Positions 1 to 6,998 of a stretch of DNA of 13,489 nt are shown here, in pieces. The stretch comes from Desulfobacteraceae bacterium (GTDB lineage: Bacteria; Desulfobacterota; DSM-4660; Desulfatiglandales; Desulfatiglandaceae), in contig JAUUWD010000008.1 of NCBI GenBank assembly GCA_030589225.1, positions 1 to 13,489 on the forward strand, in the 5' to 3' direction. Positions within the stretch are counted from its first letter, which is position 1, and each line of letters opens with the position of its first letter. The notes beneath the pieces are model-generated. The model made no database searches and was not told the DNA's origin. It saw only the letters and a list, made by a program, of their open reading frames with translations. A program made the position numbers and the translations under genes.

Positions 1-21
1 CTTAAGTTCAATAAGCTCCAT
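1..21 (-). CDS. Possible start of a gene running off the left edge
   Basis: Only seven codons are visible on the minus strand, reading M-E-L-I-E-L-K into the window edge. The ATG at 19-21 is preceded by TGGAG (minus strand of 29-33) at a seven-base spacing, a good ribosome binding site. A cluster of ATATGGCA repeats and two promoter-like sites lie upstream in the same orientation. No family can be assigned from seven residues, and a chance ATG with a chance Shine-Dalgarno sequence cannot be excluded. Confidence 0.35.
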
Positions 22-116
22 GTTTTTTCTCCATCTAAATATAATGTGTCGGAAACTGAAATCAAAAGGGGTTTTCGAGGTTCGGTGTTTTTTCCTCGTC
101 CCGCCTTCTATTGTGC

Positions 117-205
117 ATATGACATACATTAATTTTTTATACAATATATGGCATATGGCACAAAATAGATATCGACATATGGCATCTTTTTATTGCCATA
201 TGGCG
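117..205. repeat. Cluster of ATATGGCA-type repeats, possible operators
   Basis: Five copies of ATATGRCR occur: 117-124 (ATATGACA), 146-153, 153-160 and 177-184 (each ATATGGCA) and 198-205 (ATATGGCG). Four of them contain the palindrome CATATG, and 196-205 is a perfect palindrome, GCCATATGGC. Copies 146 and 153 are in tandem with a 7-bp period. The cluster overlaps a minus-strand promoter-like pair at 136-163. This is the arrangement expected of repressor or activator sites, but the bound protein is unknown and a simple degenerate repeat is the alternative. Confidence 0.5.
136..163 (-). promoter_or_regulatory. Promoter-like site within the ATATGGCA cluster
   Basis: On the minus strand TTGTGC (158-163) and TATAAA (136-141) are separated by 16 bases. 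The -10 matches the consensus at five of six positions, while the -35 is weak beyond its TTG. ATATGGCA repeats fill the spacer and flank the site. It would drive the possible gene starting at 21 with a leader of about 110 bases. Confidence 0.35.
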
Positions 206-517
206 TTATCATGGTGGGATAATAATGGACTGAGGAGATAAATTACCCCCCTTCCAAAAACCCATTATTCAAGTTTTATATTGAGCCAAATTGCGGAGCA
301 AGCTGGGGCTAATTTTTAATAGAGAGAAAAACAGGGCCGCAACATGGGGAAAAGCTGAAAAGTATTCACAATGCCCTCCCTCGGGCACTAAAATCAACCC
401 TAAAACCCTTCAATGTGCATTAGAGATAGTAACTCAGCAGATTAGCTATGAAGTCTTCTTAGATATCCGGTCTATACCGAATCCTCCAAAAGGCAGGGAT
501 ATAATTTAGATTGCTAT

Positions 518-546
518 ACTATATTCATCTTTGCCTCTCATGTCAA
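518..546 (-). promoter_or_regulatory. Near-consensus sigma-70 promoter downstream of rluD
   Basis: The minus strand shows a perfect TTGACA (541-546), a 17-base spacer and TATAGT (518-523, five of six matches). Transcription would start near 511 and run left, away from rluD, whose stop codon is 20 bases upstream of the -35. No gene starts directly after it, so it serves either the edge gene at 21 or an untranslated RNA. Confidence 0.5.
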
Positions 547-565
547 GTCCTATGTTCGCTTGTAA

Positions 566-1519
566 TTACAAATTCAACTGTTTCAGGGACTGCACGACAC
601 GGTCCATATCGTCCGGCATTGGTGCTTCAAATTCCATATATCGACCTTCAACCGGGTGGATAAAGCCCAATTTCTTTGCATGGAGCATTTGTCTGTCAAT
701 GGCAGGCAGCACGCCCTTTTTGTGGAGCGGATGCCTTTTCCACCAGTTCCGGCCGTACCCGTAAACCGGATCTCCCACAACGGGGTGGCCGATGTGGGAA
801 AGATGCACCCGGATCTGGTGGGTCCGCCCCGTCTTTATGGAGACCAGCAGCAGCGAAAAGTAACTGTGAAATACTTCCGCTTTCTGCCATAAGGTCAGTG
901 CGCGCCTTCCTCCGGAGTGTGTAACTGACATCTGTTTTCTCTTCTTTGGGTGACGCACAATGGAAAGATCAATCTCTCCCTCATCCCCCTTTACCTGACC
1001 GTGTACGATCGCTACATACTGCTTCTTAACCATGCCGGTCTTGAACTGCCTGGCCAGGAAGGCGTGGCTCTGATCATTTTTTGCCGCTACTATCAGCCCT
1101 GATGTATCCTTGTCCAGCCTATGGACAATGCCCGGTCTAAATACACCTCCTATCCCTGAAAGGTCCCGGCAATGTCGAATGAGACCGTGTACCAATGTAC
1201 CGGTAGCATGCCCGGGCCCTGGATGGACAACAACCCCGGCTGGCTTATCAACGACAATCAGGGAGCTATCCTCATGGACAATGCTGAATTCCACTGCCTC
1301 AGGTTCCAAAACCCGGGAGGGGGGAAGTGGTATTGAAACCAGGATGTGATCTCCTGCCTTCAGTCTGTAGCTTGACTTTGAAAGGGAGTTGTTCACTTTC
1401 ACATACCCGTTCTTTATAAGGGCTTGTATCCTTGATCGGGTAAGATCGATTGAACGGGAAGATATATAGGTGTCTAACCGAAGATTTTGACCATTGTCAG
1501 GAATCTCGTAAGAGAACAT
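566..1519 (-). CDS. rluD: Ribosomal large subunit pseudouridine synthase, RluD/RluA family
   Basis: The product isomerises uridine to pseudouridine in RNA; RluD itself modifies helix 69 of 23S rRNA. From this start it is 317 residues, the usual family length. An S4-like RNA-binding domain (about residues 12-65) precedes the catalytic domain, which carries HRLDKDTSG with the catalytic Asp (D136 here), KTGRTHQIRVHL and GDPVYG. The ATG at 1519 is preferred. A GTG at 1540 would add seven residues but has no ribosome binding site, whereas GGTGGAG lies 15 bases before the ATG and a four-codon open frame ends in TAATG on it. The gene is last in the minus-strand run and probably has its own promoter. 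The family is certain; its exact substrate within RluA/C/D is inferred. Confidence 0.93.
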   Translation of the reverse strand: MFSYEIPDNGQNLRLDTYISSRSIDLTRSRIQALIKNGYVKVNNSLSKSSYRLKAGDHILVSIPLPPSRVLEPEAVEFSIVHEDSSLIVVDKPAGVVVHPGPGHATGTLVHGLIRHCRDLSGIGGVFRPGIVHRLDKDTSGLIVAAKNDQSHAFLARQFKTGMVKKQYVAIVHGQVKGDEGEIDLSIVRHPKKRKQMSVTHSGGRRALTLWQKAEVFHSYFSLLLVSIKTGRTHQIRVHLSHIGHPVVGDPVYGYGRNWWKRHPLHKKGVLPAIDRQMLHAKKLGFIHPVEGRYMEFEAPMPDDMDRVVQSLKQLNL

Positions 1520-1545
1520 TATATTTGATTCATGCTCCACCTTAA

Positions 1546-1692
1546 CGAAAAAATCTCGGTAGTTCTATTATAACCTTTAGTCCCTGCCAGGTTGAAGCCA
1601 TAATGAGAATTGCTTAAAAAAGCTTGACCGAAGGGAAATTTCCTTATTAATTGGCGACACCCCGCCGAAGGAAGGAGCGAAAAAAATCTCGG
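1546..1692. repeat. Pair of near-identical 14-15 bp direct repeats between carD and rluD
   Basis: CGAAAAAATCTCGG at 1546-1559 recurs at 1678-1692 with one extra A in the A-run. The copies flank about 118 bases that contain the rluD promoter-like site. They could be remnants of a duplication or insertion. The A-run lowers the significance. Confidence 0.4.
1567..1590 (-). promoter_or_regulatory. Possible promoter of rluD
   Basis: A perfect TATAAT (minus strand of 1567-1572) lies about 48 bases upstream of the chosen rluD ATG. The only -35 candidate, TTCAAC at an 18-base spacing, is poor. With 180 bases between the carD and rluD coding regions, a separate promoter is plausible but unproven. Confidence 0.35.
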
Positions 1693-1699
1693 AGTGCTT

Positions 1700-2179
1700 T
1701 CATGCGAAAATTTTATCCAGTTCTTTTTCTACTTGTTCTTCACCAACTTTTTTGGCAAGAGATATTTCTTTGACCAGGAGATTTCTGGCTGTATCCAGCA
1801 TCTTTCTTTCGCCAAAAGACAGGTCTTTCTCTACCTTTAAGATTAAGAGGTCTCGATAAACCTCTGCCACTTCAAAAACTGACCCGGTCTTGATCTTGTC
1901 CATGTACTCTCGATAACGCCGATTCCAGGTCTGTTTGTCAATGGGAACATCTCTCTTTTTCAGGATTGAATAAAGCTTGGGGACCTCTGTATGCTCAATG
2001 ATGTCTCTTAAGCCAACATTTTCCACATTATTGGTAGGTATCATTATGATCATGCCATTATCAAGGATCCGCATGACATAGAAGTCTTGCCGGCAACCTG
2101 AGATCTCCTGGGTCTCGATCCTTTCGATCAACCCAACACCGTGAGCGGGATAAACAGCCAAGTCACCTACCTTAAACAT
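1700..2179 (-). CDS. CarD/CdnL-family RNA polymerase-binding transcription regulator
   Basis: Members bind the RNA polymerase beta subunit through an N-terminal Tudor-like domain and stabilise the open promoter complex through a basic helical C-terminal domain. From this start the protein has 159 residues and opens MFKVGDLAVYPAHGVG, the standard family N-terminus. An in-frame ATG at 2191 would add four residues but has no ribosome binding site, while GGGGG lies five bases before the chosen ATG. The C-terminal half (about 75-159) is helical and charged, with WNRRYREYMDKI and KMLDTARNLL segments typical of CdnL. The stop lies 180 bases from rluD; hppA ends 104 bases upstream. It could control rRNA and housekeeping promoters as in myxobacteria, but no target is visible here. 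Confidence 0.92.
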   Translation of the reverse strand: MFKVGDLAVYPAHGVGLIERIETQEISGCRQDFYVMRILDNGMIIMIPTNNVENVGLRDIIEHTEVPKLYSILKKRDVPIDKQTWNRRYREYMDKIKTGSVFEVAEVYRDLLILKVEKDLSFGERKMLDTARNLLVKEISLAKKVGEEQVEKELDKIFA

Positions 2180-2231
2180 TAAAACCCCCATACACTGAGT
2201 TCATGGATAGTTTCCGTCCACAAATAGTCGT

Positions 2232-2266
2232 TTTTTAATTTTCGATTGATTGTTTTCAATTGTCCA
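2232..2266. repeat. Degenerate 7-bp tandem array, TTGACTA family
   Basis: Between hppA and carD five consecutive 7-bp units can be read on the plus strand, including TTTTCGA (2239-2245), TTGATTG (2246-2252) and TTTTCAA (2253-2259). The TTTTCGA unit and the four bases after it are identical to 6746-6756 near tRNA-Gln. The units are AT-rich and divergent, so on its own this array would be weak. The match to the array at 6732 supports it. Confidence 0.45.
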
Positions 2267-2283
2267 CAGCCAATCGATAACTT

Positions 2284-4344
2284 TTACATTGCCAAAAAGA
2301 GACCTACTGTTGGCAGAATTGGCGCAATCACCAGAGAAACCACTGACATCAACTTTATGAGTATGTTCATGGCCGGACCAGAGGTGTCTTTAAATGGATC
2401 ACCAACAGTATCGCCCACCACAGCGGCCTTATGGTTATCGGACCCTTTCCCGCCTAAATTACCTTCTTCTATCCATTTTTTCGCATTGTCCCAGGCACCG
2501 CCGGCATTTGCCATATAAAGGGCCAGAAAAGCTCCCATAACCGTGGCGCCCAAGAGCATGCCTCCTAAAGTTTCTTTGCCCAGGAGAAATCCAACCGCTA
2601 TAGGAGTGAGTATTGTAACCAGGCCAGGGGCCACCATCTCCTTAAGGGCCGAGGTGGTTGCAATTTCAACACAGGTCTTTGAGTCCGGCTTAGCTCCTTC
2701 TTTTCCTTCCAACAATCCTGGAATTTCCCGGAACTGGCGCCGGATCTCCTCAACGATCTTGAAGGCCGCCTTACCAACGGATGTCATTGTTAATGCGGCA
2801 CATATCATGGGGACCATGGCGCCGATAAAAACGCCGATCACGACCATGGGGTTCTTAATATCGATGATTTCAAGACCCGCCGCCTGGGTAAAGGCCACGA
2901 ACAGGGCAAGTGCGGTCAGGGCCGCAGAACCTATGGCAAACCCTTTACCAATGGCTGCAGTGGTGTTGCCAAGGGCGTCAAGCCCATCTGTGATCTTCCT
3001 GGTCTCAGGGCCGAGGCCTGCCATCTCCGAGATGCCGCCTGCGTTATCGGCAATGGGTCCGTAAGCGTCCACGGTCATGGTTGCTCCAACCGTTGCCAGC
3101 ATGCCTACTGCCGAAAGGCCTATGCCGTAGATCCCGGCTGTTTGAAACCCTACAAAAGTTGCCACGCAGATACCAAGGATCGGGAGATACGTGGATTGCA
3201 TACCAAGAGCCAGGCCGGCAATAATAAGGGTCGCCGAACCGGTCTTTGATTGCTCAGCAATACGGCGGACCGGGGGACCTGAAGTGTAATACTCAGCAAG
3301 CAAACCGATTGCAATTCCACAAAGAAGACCGGAAAGGATCGCCCAGAAGGCGCCCCAGGGCATGCCGAGGGAACTTATTATGATAGCCGTAAGAATCACA
3401 AAAATAGCGGCAGCCACAAAGGTGGTATACCTCAAGGCCCCTGCCGGATTCCCGCTCTGGAAGATCTTAATAGAGAAGACGCCTACAAATGAGCTGAGTA
3501 GTCCGGCTACAACAATCAGGATCGGCGTGGCCATGAACATGAGCCTAATGTCCTTAGTCGCGATGTCTTTCAGCACAGGAAATTTGGCCAAAAACTCCGG
3601 AGTAATGCTTAGGGTGGCCGCGATGGCAATAGTTGCGATCACAGAGCCCACAAAGGACTCGAAAATGTCAGCCCCCATTCCTGCAATGTCACCAACATTA
3701 TCCCCCACGTTGTCAGCAATAACCCCGGGATTCCTTGGATCATCTTCGGGAATTCCTGCCTCAACTTTGCCCACAAGGTCAGCCCCTACGTCAGCGGCCT
3801 TTGTAAATATACCGCCGCCCACACGGGCAAACAGGGCAATAGAACTTGCGCCCATGGCAAATCCGTTGATGTATTTTGCCGTCGCAGGGTCGCCCCCGTA
3901 AACCCAGAACCAGAATCCAAGGCCAATGAGGCCAAGACCTGCCACGGCCAGCCCCATGACAGAGCCTGAAAAATATGACACGTTAAGGGCCTTTGCCTGG
4001 CCGAATTTGGTTGCTGCCTCTGCTGTACGGGAATTACCCTTGGTTGCTGCGCTCATTCCAGAAAAGCCTGCCAGCATGGAACAGAAAGCACCCGTTACAA
4101 AGGCAACGGATGTTCTCCACTCACCGAGAATCAGCCCTAACACAATAAACACAACAGCTATAAAGATAATCAGGATAGAGTATTCCTTTTTTAAGAACGC
4201 CATTGCGCCATCATGGATCATTTCCTCCAGTTCCTGCATCAATGGAGTTCCATTGGGCTGTTTTTTGACATATCCATAGATCAGCCAGGCGATGATTAGA
4301 CTCAGAATCCCCAAAAAAGGTGCGACAACGGTTAGTCCCTGCAT
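2284..4344 (-). CDS. hppA: Membrane-bound ion-translocating pyrophosphatase, K+-dependent type
   Basis: This polytopic inner-membrane protein couples pyrophosphate hydrolysis to H+ or Na+ export. Its 686 residues fit the family. The substrate-site signature runs from [19 protein letters not shown] through DNVGDNVGD (residues 186-219), followed by [16 protein letters not shown] (426-441) and a C-terminal [17 protein letters not shown] motif. GNTTAA at 459-464 has Ala at the position where K+-independent enzymes have Lys, so K+ dependence is predicted. Glu229 in ADIFES matches the coupling glutamate of the Na+-PPase and K+-dependent groups, so the pumped ion cannot be settled. The ATG overlaps the pth stop as TAATG, and GAGGAGGAG lies eight bases upstream, which suggests translational coupling. 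The family call is certain. Confidence 0.97.
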   Translation of the reverse strand: MQGLTVVAPFLGILSLIIAWLIYGYVKKQPNGTPLMQELEEMIHDGAMAFLKKEYSILIIFIAVVFIVLGLILGEWRTSVAFVTGAFCSMLAGFSGMSAATKGNSRTAEAATKFGQAKALNVSYFSGSVMGLAVAGLGLIGLGFWFWVYGGDPATAKYINGFAMGASSIALFARVGGGIFTKAADVGADLVGKVEAGIPEDDPRNPGVIADNVGDNVGDIAGMGADIFESFVGSVIATIAIAATLSITPEFLAKFPVLKDIATKDIRLMFMATPILIVVAGLLSSFVGVFSIKIFQSGNPAGALRYTTFVAAAIFVILTAIIISSLGMPWGAFWAILSGLLCGIAIGLLAEYYTSGPPVRRIAEQSKTGSATLIIAGLALGMQSTYLPILGICVATFVGFQTAGIYGIGLSAVGMLATVGATMTVDAYGPIADNAGGISEMAGLGPETRKITDGLDALGNTTAAIGKGFAIGSAALTALALFVAFTQAAGLEIIDIKNPMVVIGVFIGAMVPMICAALTMTSVGKAAFKIVEEIRRQFREIPGLLEGKEGAKPDSKTCVEIATTSALKEMVAPGLVTILTPIAVGFLLGKETLGGMLLGATVMGAFLALYMANAGGAWDNAKKWIEEGNLGGKGSDNHKAAVVGDTVGDPFKDTSGPAMNILIKLMSVVSLVIAPILPTVGLFLAM

Positions 4345-4934
4345 TAGTTTTTCTCCTCCTCGTTTGTAAAATTTTGGTGATTTATTTTATTCATTGCCGA
4401 TTCAACTCCCTCAAAAATAAACAACTGGCAAGCACGAACTGCCACCTTAAACACTCTCAGCATTATCTCACTTTCATCCCCATAAAATGGTGCGAGCACA
4501 TAGTCCTCCGGGCTTTCTCCATGACGGGGTCTCCCTATTCCAATCTTTATTCGAGGGAATTCCGTACTCCCCAAATGCTCAATAATGGATGATACCCCTT
4601 TATGACCGCCTGGGCCGCCATTCCTGACGACTTTTATCCTTCCGACCGGCAGGTCAAGGTCATCGTGGACGACCAGTATCCTATTAGTGGGGAGATGGAA
4701 AAAGTCTGCACAGGCCCTGACTGCCCTTCCGCTTTGGTTCATGAATGTAACCGGCTTAAGGAGCACAATTTCTCGTCCTCGAAATTTCGTCCGGATGTTT
4801 CTTGACTGAAAGCGGCGGCTTGTCAGACGAACTCCCAGATTCCGGCTCCAAAGGTCAATTACCTGAAAACCCGTGTTGTGCCGTGTGCTTTTATATGCTG
4901 ATCCGGGATTGCCGAGACCTACAATCAAGTACAC
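4344..4934 (-). CDS. pth: Peptidyl-tRNA hydrolase
   Basis: The enzyme cleaves the ester bond of peptidyl-tRNAs released by stalled ribosomes and so recycles tRNA in the cytoplasm. The 196-residue product has the family's full set of motifs: LIVGLGNPG at the N-terminus, TRHNTGF with catalytic His19, FMNQSG with Asn66, VVHDDLDLP with the conserved Asp near 91-92, and GGPGGHKG with His111. The start is a GTG 20 bases after the rplY stop. No ATG fits and the ribosome binding site is weak: GGGGGAG lies about 14 bases away, which suggests re-initiation after rplY. The stop overlaps the hppA start. The acidic tail NEEEKN beyond the core is dispensable in the family. Confidence 0.97.
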   Translation of the reverse strand: MYLIVGLGNPGSAYKSTRHNTGFQVIDLWSRNLGVRLTSRRFQSRNIRTKFRGREIVLLKPVTFMNQSGRAVRACADFFHLPTNRILVVHDDLDLPVGRIKVVRNGGPGGHKGVSSIIEHLGSTEFPRIKIGIGRPRHGESPEDYVLAPFYGDESEIMLRVFKVAVRACQLFIFEGVESAMNKINHQNFTNEEEKN

Positions 4935-4954
4935 TTCTTTTGAATGAACTCCCC

Positions 4955-5623
4955 CTAAGCCTGCGATTTTTCAGTGCTCTCAGCTTCCTTTTCTGACTCG
5001 GCTACTTCTCCTTCAGCCAGTTCTTCCTCAATTACTTCTTCTTCAGCCTCTTCAGCAACCGTTGGCGCAGCAACAGTGGCTACTGTCAGATGCCCTTCTT
5101 CCAATGATACGATCCCTTCAGGCAGATCAATGTCTTCGACATGTAAAGAGTCTCCGATAGCAAGGCCGGACACATCCAATTCCAGGGCATCAATCATTTT
5201 GTCAGGAAGACACGAAATATTTAGTTTTCTTCTGATGTGCTGAAGAATGCCTCCATCAGTGACTCCCACCGGGCTGTTTACCAGGCGAATCGGGACGTCG
5301 ACTGTAATCTCCTTGTCCATGGATATTTCATAAAAATCTGCGTGGAGATAGATATCTTTGACAGGATCTATCAGAAGATCTTTTATTATGGCTTTGTATG
5401 TTTCAGTCCCCTGATCTGATTGTACCTGAAGATCGAGAATAACGTTGTCACTGGAGCCTTGCTTCAGTAAACGTTCCAACTCCGGGTAATCCACTGCCAA
5501 CATAACAGATTCGGTCTTCGGGCCATAGAAAACGGCAGGAACCTGAGCCATATTTCTAAGTTTTTTGGCTGCCCCTTTTCCTTTTGTTTTTCTAACCCGG
5601 GCAACCAATAGTGGCTGTTCCAT
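4955..5623 (-). CDS. rplY: 50S ribosomal protein L25, long Ctc/TL5 form
   Basis: L25 binds 5S rRNA in the large ribosomal subunit; the long two-domain form is also known as general stress protein Ctc. The 222-residue protein has an N-terminal 5S-binding domain (about 1-92, with KGAAKKLRNMAQVPAVFYG), a C-terminal TL5 beta domain (about 98-190) and a strongly acidic Glu-rich tail from about 190. ATG is preceded by GGAGG at a seven-base spacing. It follows prs after a terminator and precedes pth by 20 bases, the arrangement common in delta-proteobacteria. The tail is variable in the family and its role is unknown. Confidence 0.96.
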   Translation of the reverse strand: MEQPLLVARVRKTKGKGAAKKLRNMAQVPAVFYGPKTESVMLAVDYPELERLLKQGSSDNVILDLQVQSDQGTETYKAIIKDLLIDPVKDIYLHADFYEISMDKEITVDVPIRLVNSPVGVTDGGILQHIRRKLNISCLPDKMIDALELDVSGLAIGDSLHVEDIDLPEGIVSLEEGHLTVATVAAPTVAEEAEEEVIEEELAEGEVAESEKEAESTEKSQA

Positions 5624-5654
5624 TAATAACCTCCGGCATTTAGTTATATTTCAC

Positions 5655-5681
5655 AAAATAAAAACGCCCATTTAATTGGGC
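5655..5681 (-). terminator. Intrinsic terminator after prs
   Basis: On the minus strand GCCCA, a six-base loop and TGGGC (5666-5681) form a five-pair hairpin, followed by GTTTTTATTTT. It begins ten bases after the prs stop. It should end or attenuate the tRNA-Gln/prs transcript, so rplY-pth-hppA needs readthrough or a promoter in the short gap. I found no convincing promoter there. Confidence 0.75.
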
Positions 5682-5691
5682 ATATTATCAT

Positions 5692-6639
5692 CTAAACGAA
5701 CAATGTGCTGACTGAATTAGAGTTATAGATTCTTTTAATGGTTTCCCCCACAAGCTCAGCCACTGATAATACGGTAATTTTATTGCACTTTTTTGCCTTC
5801 CCATTAAGGGGGATAGTATTGGCCACGACCAGGCTGTCAATGGGCGAGGCCTCGATCCTTTCAATAGCAGGGCCAGACAGGACCGGATGGGTACAGCACG
5901 CGTCGATACTGGATGCTCCTCTGCTTTTGAGCGCCTCCGCGGCCTGGGTCAGGGTGCCTGCCGTATCCACCATATCGTCGAGGATAATGGCGGTCATTCC
6001 CTGCACTTCACCAATTATGTTCATTGCCTCCGCAACGTTGGGGGCTTCGCGTCTTTTATCTATGATAGCCAGGGACGCATTCAGGCGCTTGGCAAAGGCC
6101 CGGGCCCTTTCAACACCACCGGCATCCGGCGAGACAATAACCAGGTCGTTTTGAATACTGCTTCGCATAAAATTCAATAAAATGGGCGCAGCAAAGATAT
6201 TGTCAACCGGTATGTTAAAATACCCCTGAATCTGTCCCGCATGCAGGTCTATGGATACCACCCTGTCCGCCCCTGCGACTGTAATAAGATCAGCAACGAG
6301 TTTGGCGCTGATCGGTACCCGCGGCTTAACTTTCCGATCCTGCCGGCCATAACCATAATAAGGAATCACCGCTGTGATTCGCTTGGCAGAAGCCCTTTTA
6401 AGGGCATCCATGATAATTAAAAGCTGCATTATATTGTCGTTAACCGGCGTACAGGTAGATTGCAGGATAAAGACATCGCGGCCCCTGACGTTTTCTTCGA
6501 TTTCAATAGAAGTTTCTCCGTCACTGAAGGTCTTATTAGTGATCTTACCCGGGACTACACCAAGGTAATCACATACTTCTACCGTCAGGGTTGGGTTGGA
6601 CGTTCCGCCAAATAGTTTCATTTCAGGTTCAAGTGGCAT
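5692..6639 (-). CDS. prs: Ribose-phosphate pyrophosphokinase (PRPP synthetase, class I)
   Basis: The enzyme transfers pyrophosphate from ATP to ribose 5-phosphate, giving PRPP for purine, pyrimidine, histidine, tryptophan and NAD synthesis. From this start it is 315 residues, the usual class I length. Visible motifs are [19 protein letters not shown], the ATP-site [10 protein letters not shown], the catalytic-His stretch [11 protein letters not shown], the flexible-loop KRR and the PRPP loop [12 protein letters not shown] longer frame runs back to 6699 but overlaps tRNA-Gln, so the ATG at 6639 is chosen; GAG lies six bases before it. A second ATG at 6621 (MKLFGG) is possible but has no ribosome binding site. 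The gene starts 17 bases after the tRNA, so the two are probably co-transcribed. Confidence 0.97.
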   Translation of the reverse strand: MPLEPEMKLFGGTSNPTLTVEVCDYLGVVPGKITNKTFSDGETSIEIEENVRGRDVFILQSTCTPVNDNIMQLLIIMDALKRASAKRITAVIPYYGYGRQDRKVKPRVPISAKLVADLITVAGADRVVSIDLHAGQIQGYFNIPVDNIFAAPILLNFMRSSIQNDLVIVSPDAGGVERARAFAKRLNASLAIIDKRREAPNVAEAMNIIGEVQGMTAIILDDMVDTAGTLTQAAEALKSRGASSIDACCTHPVLSGPAIERIEASPIDSLVVANTIPLNGKAKKCNKITVLSVAELVGETIKRIYNSNSVSTLFV

Positions 6640-6656
6640 ATTTCGCTCAAAAAAAA

Positions 6657-6731
6657 TGGCTGGGGTGGGAGGATTCGAACCCCCGAATGCGGGCTCCAAA
6701 AGCCCGTGTCTTACCGCTTGACGACACCCCA
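6657..6731 (-). tRNA. tRNA-Gln (UUG), CCA encoded
   Basis: The minus strand folds as a complete cloverleaf. The acceptor stem is TGGGGTG/CACCCCA, the anticodon arm is CGGGC-TTTTGGA-GCCCG with anticodon TTG, and the T arm is GGGGG-TTCGAAT-CCTCC with one G-U pair. The discriminator is G and the 3' CCA is encoded. The anticodon reads CAA, so the tRNA carries glutamine, possibly through Glu-tRNA(Gln) transamidation in this group. It sits 17 bases upstream of prs, so prs mRNA is probably made by cutting the joint transcript at the tRNA 3' end. Confidence 0.97.
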
Positions 6732-6773
6732 GTATTGATTGACTGTTTTCGATTGACTATTGACTATTTGAAG
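6732..6773. repeat. Degenerate 7-bp tandem array, TTGACTA family, next to tRNA-Gln
   Basis: Six 7-bp units follow one another on the plus strand. Examples are TTGACTG (6739-6745), TTTTCGA (6746-6752) and two identical TTGACTA units (6753-6766). The array abuts the 5' end of the tRNA gene, in the place where its promoter or processing leader would lie. Related units occur at 2232-2266 and 7833-7860, all in the same orientation. Confidence 0.6.
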
Positions 6774-6818
6774 AACATCCGTAACTATTCAGGTTGTCAG
6801 GTTCACAGTTCAGGGTTT

Positions 6819-6833
6819 CCCGCTGAAAGCGGG
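6819..6833. other. Small GC-rich hairpin, REP-like
   Basis: CCCGCT-GAA-AGCGGG is a perfect six-pair stem with a three-base loop, followed on the plus strand by the GC-rich stretch CCTGCGGCGGGG. No T-run follows on the minus strand, along which the neighbouring genes are read, so a terminator for ispE is not supported. It may be a REP-type element or a fold in the ispE-tRNA transcript. Confidence 0.4.
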
Positions 6834-6835
6834 AT

Positions 6836-6928
6836 TTAGCCTGCGGCGGGGTCGCATTTTTCATATTGCTTGACATAGTTGATGAACCTATGAGCGGCAG
6901 CAGTTACGCGCAATGTGCCACCCCTCAA
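6836..6928 (-). pseudogene. Short protein-like open frame, possible gene remnant
   Basis: From a TTG at 6928 the minus strand reads 30 residues ending HRFINYVKQYEKCDPAAG, then TAA. The composition is protein-like, but there is no ATG and an in-frame TGA lies 30 bases upstream. GAGGGGTGG sits four bases before another in-frame TTG at 6913, so a 25-residue peptide is conceivable. The frame lies exactly between the inverted heptamer arrays. It may be the tail of a decayed gene or part of a repeat; I do not recognise the family. Confidence 0.25.
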
Positions 6929-6998
6929 TATCTCAAAACCGTGCAGTTTTCATCAGTTAACCTTGAACCGTGAACCATGGAACTTTGAACCTGAGTAG

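Larger units (their letters stand above)
22..565. other. Long intergenic region downstream of rluD
   Basis: These 544 bases carry no convincing gene. Open frames on the plus strand at 20-241 and 291-509 lack ribosome binding sites and protein-like composition; the first is partly made of the His-Met pairs that CATATG repeats encode. On the minus strand there are a near-consensus promoter (518-546), a small hairpin at 468-479 (CGGT, loop ATAG, ACCG) and a second at 372-387 (TGCCC, six-base loop, GGGCA). Neither hairpin is followed by a T-run, so neither is a clear terminator. The region may be a long leader for the gene off the left edge, or may encode a small RNA. Confidence 0.5.
6800..6976. 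repeat. Inverted pair of GGTTCAA-type heptamer arrays
   Basis: GGTTCACAGTTCAGGGTT at 6800-6817 matches the reverse complement of 6959-6976 at 16 of 18 positions. The right copy belongs to a clear 7-bp tandem array (6957-6991, five units on the minus strand, each close to GGTTCAA). The 141 bases between hold a hairpin at 6819-6833 and a short open frame. The right array begins only eight bases after the ispE stop. The arrangement resembles a small non-autonomous mobile unit, but no target duplication is clear. Confidence 0.5.

Noticed and set aside
20..241. Plus-strand open frame of 73 codons
   Set aside because: It has no ribosome binding site, and its His-Met pairs and aromatic residues are what the CATATG repeats and AT-rich DNA would encode in this frame.
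291..509. Plus-strand open frame of 72 codons
   Set aside because: It starts with TTG without a ribosome binding site, has no recognisable motif and runs against the probable minus-strand transcript.
3362..3901. Long plus-strand frame of 179 codons opposite hppA
   Set aside because: The hppA minus-strand frame has unmistakable pyrophosphatase motifs throughout; this is an antisense shadow of a GC-biased gene.
6640..6699. Upstream extension of the prs frame
   Set aside because: It runs into the tRNA-Gln gene and adds residues absent from the family; the ATG at 6639 gives the usual 315-residue protein.
6657..6731. tRNA-Gln as an integration site for a mobile element
   Set aside because: The neighbouring genes are conserved housekeeping genes; there is no integrase and I saw no repeated tRNA 3' end elsewhere in the window.
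6732..6991. Short repeats near tRNA-Gln as a CRISPR array
   Set aside because: The units are 7 bases, contiguous and degenerate, with no spacers and no cas genes nearby.
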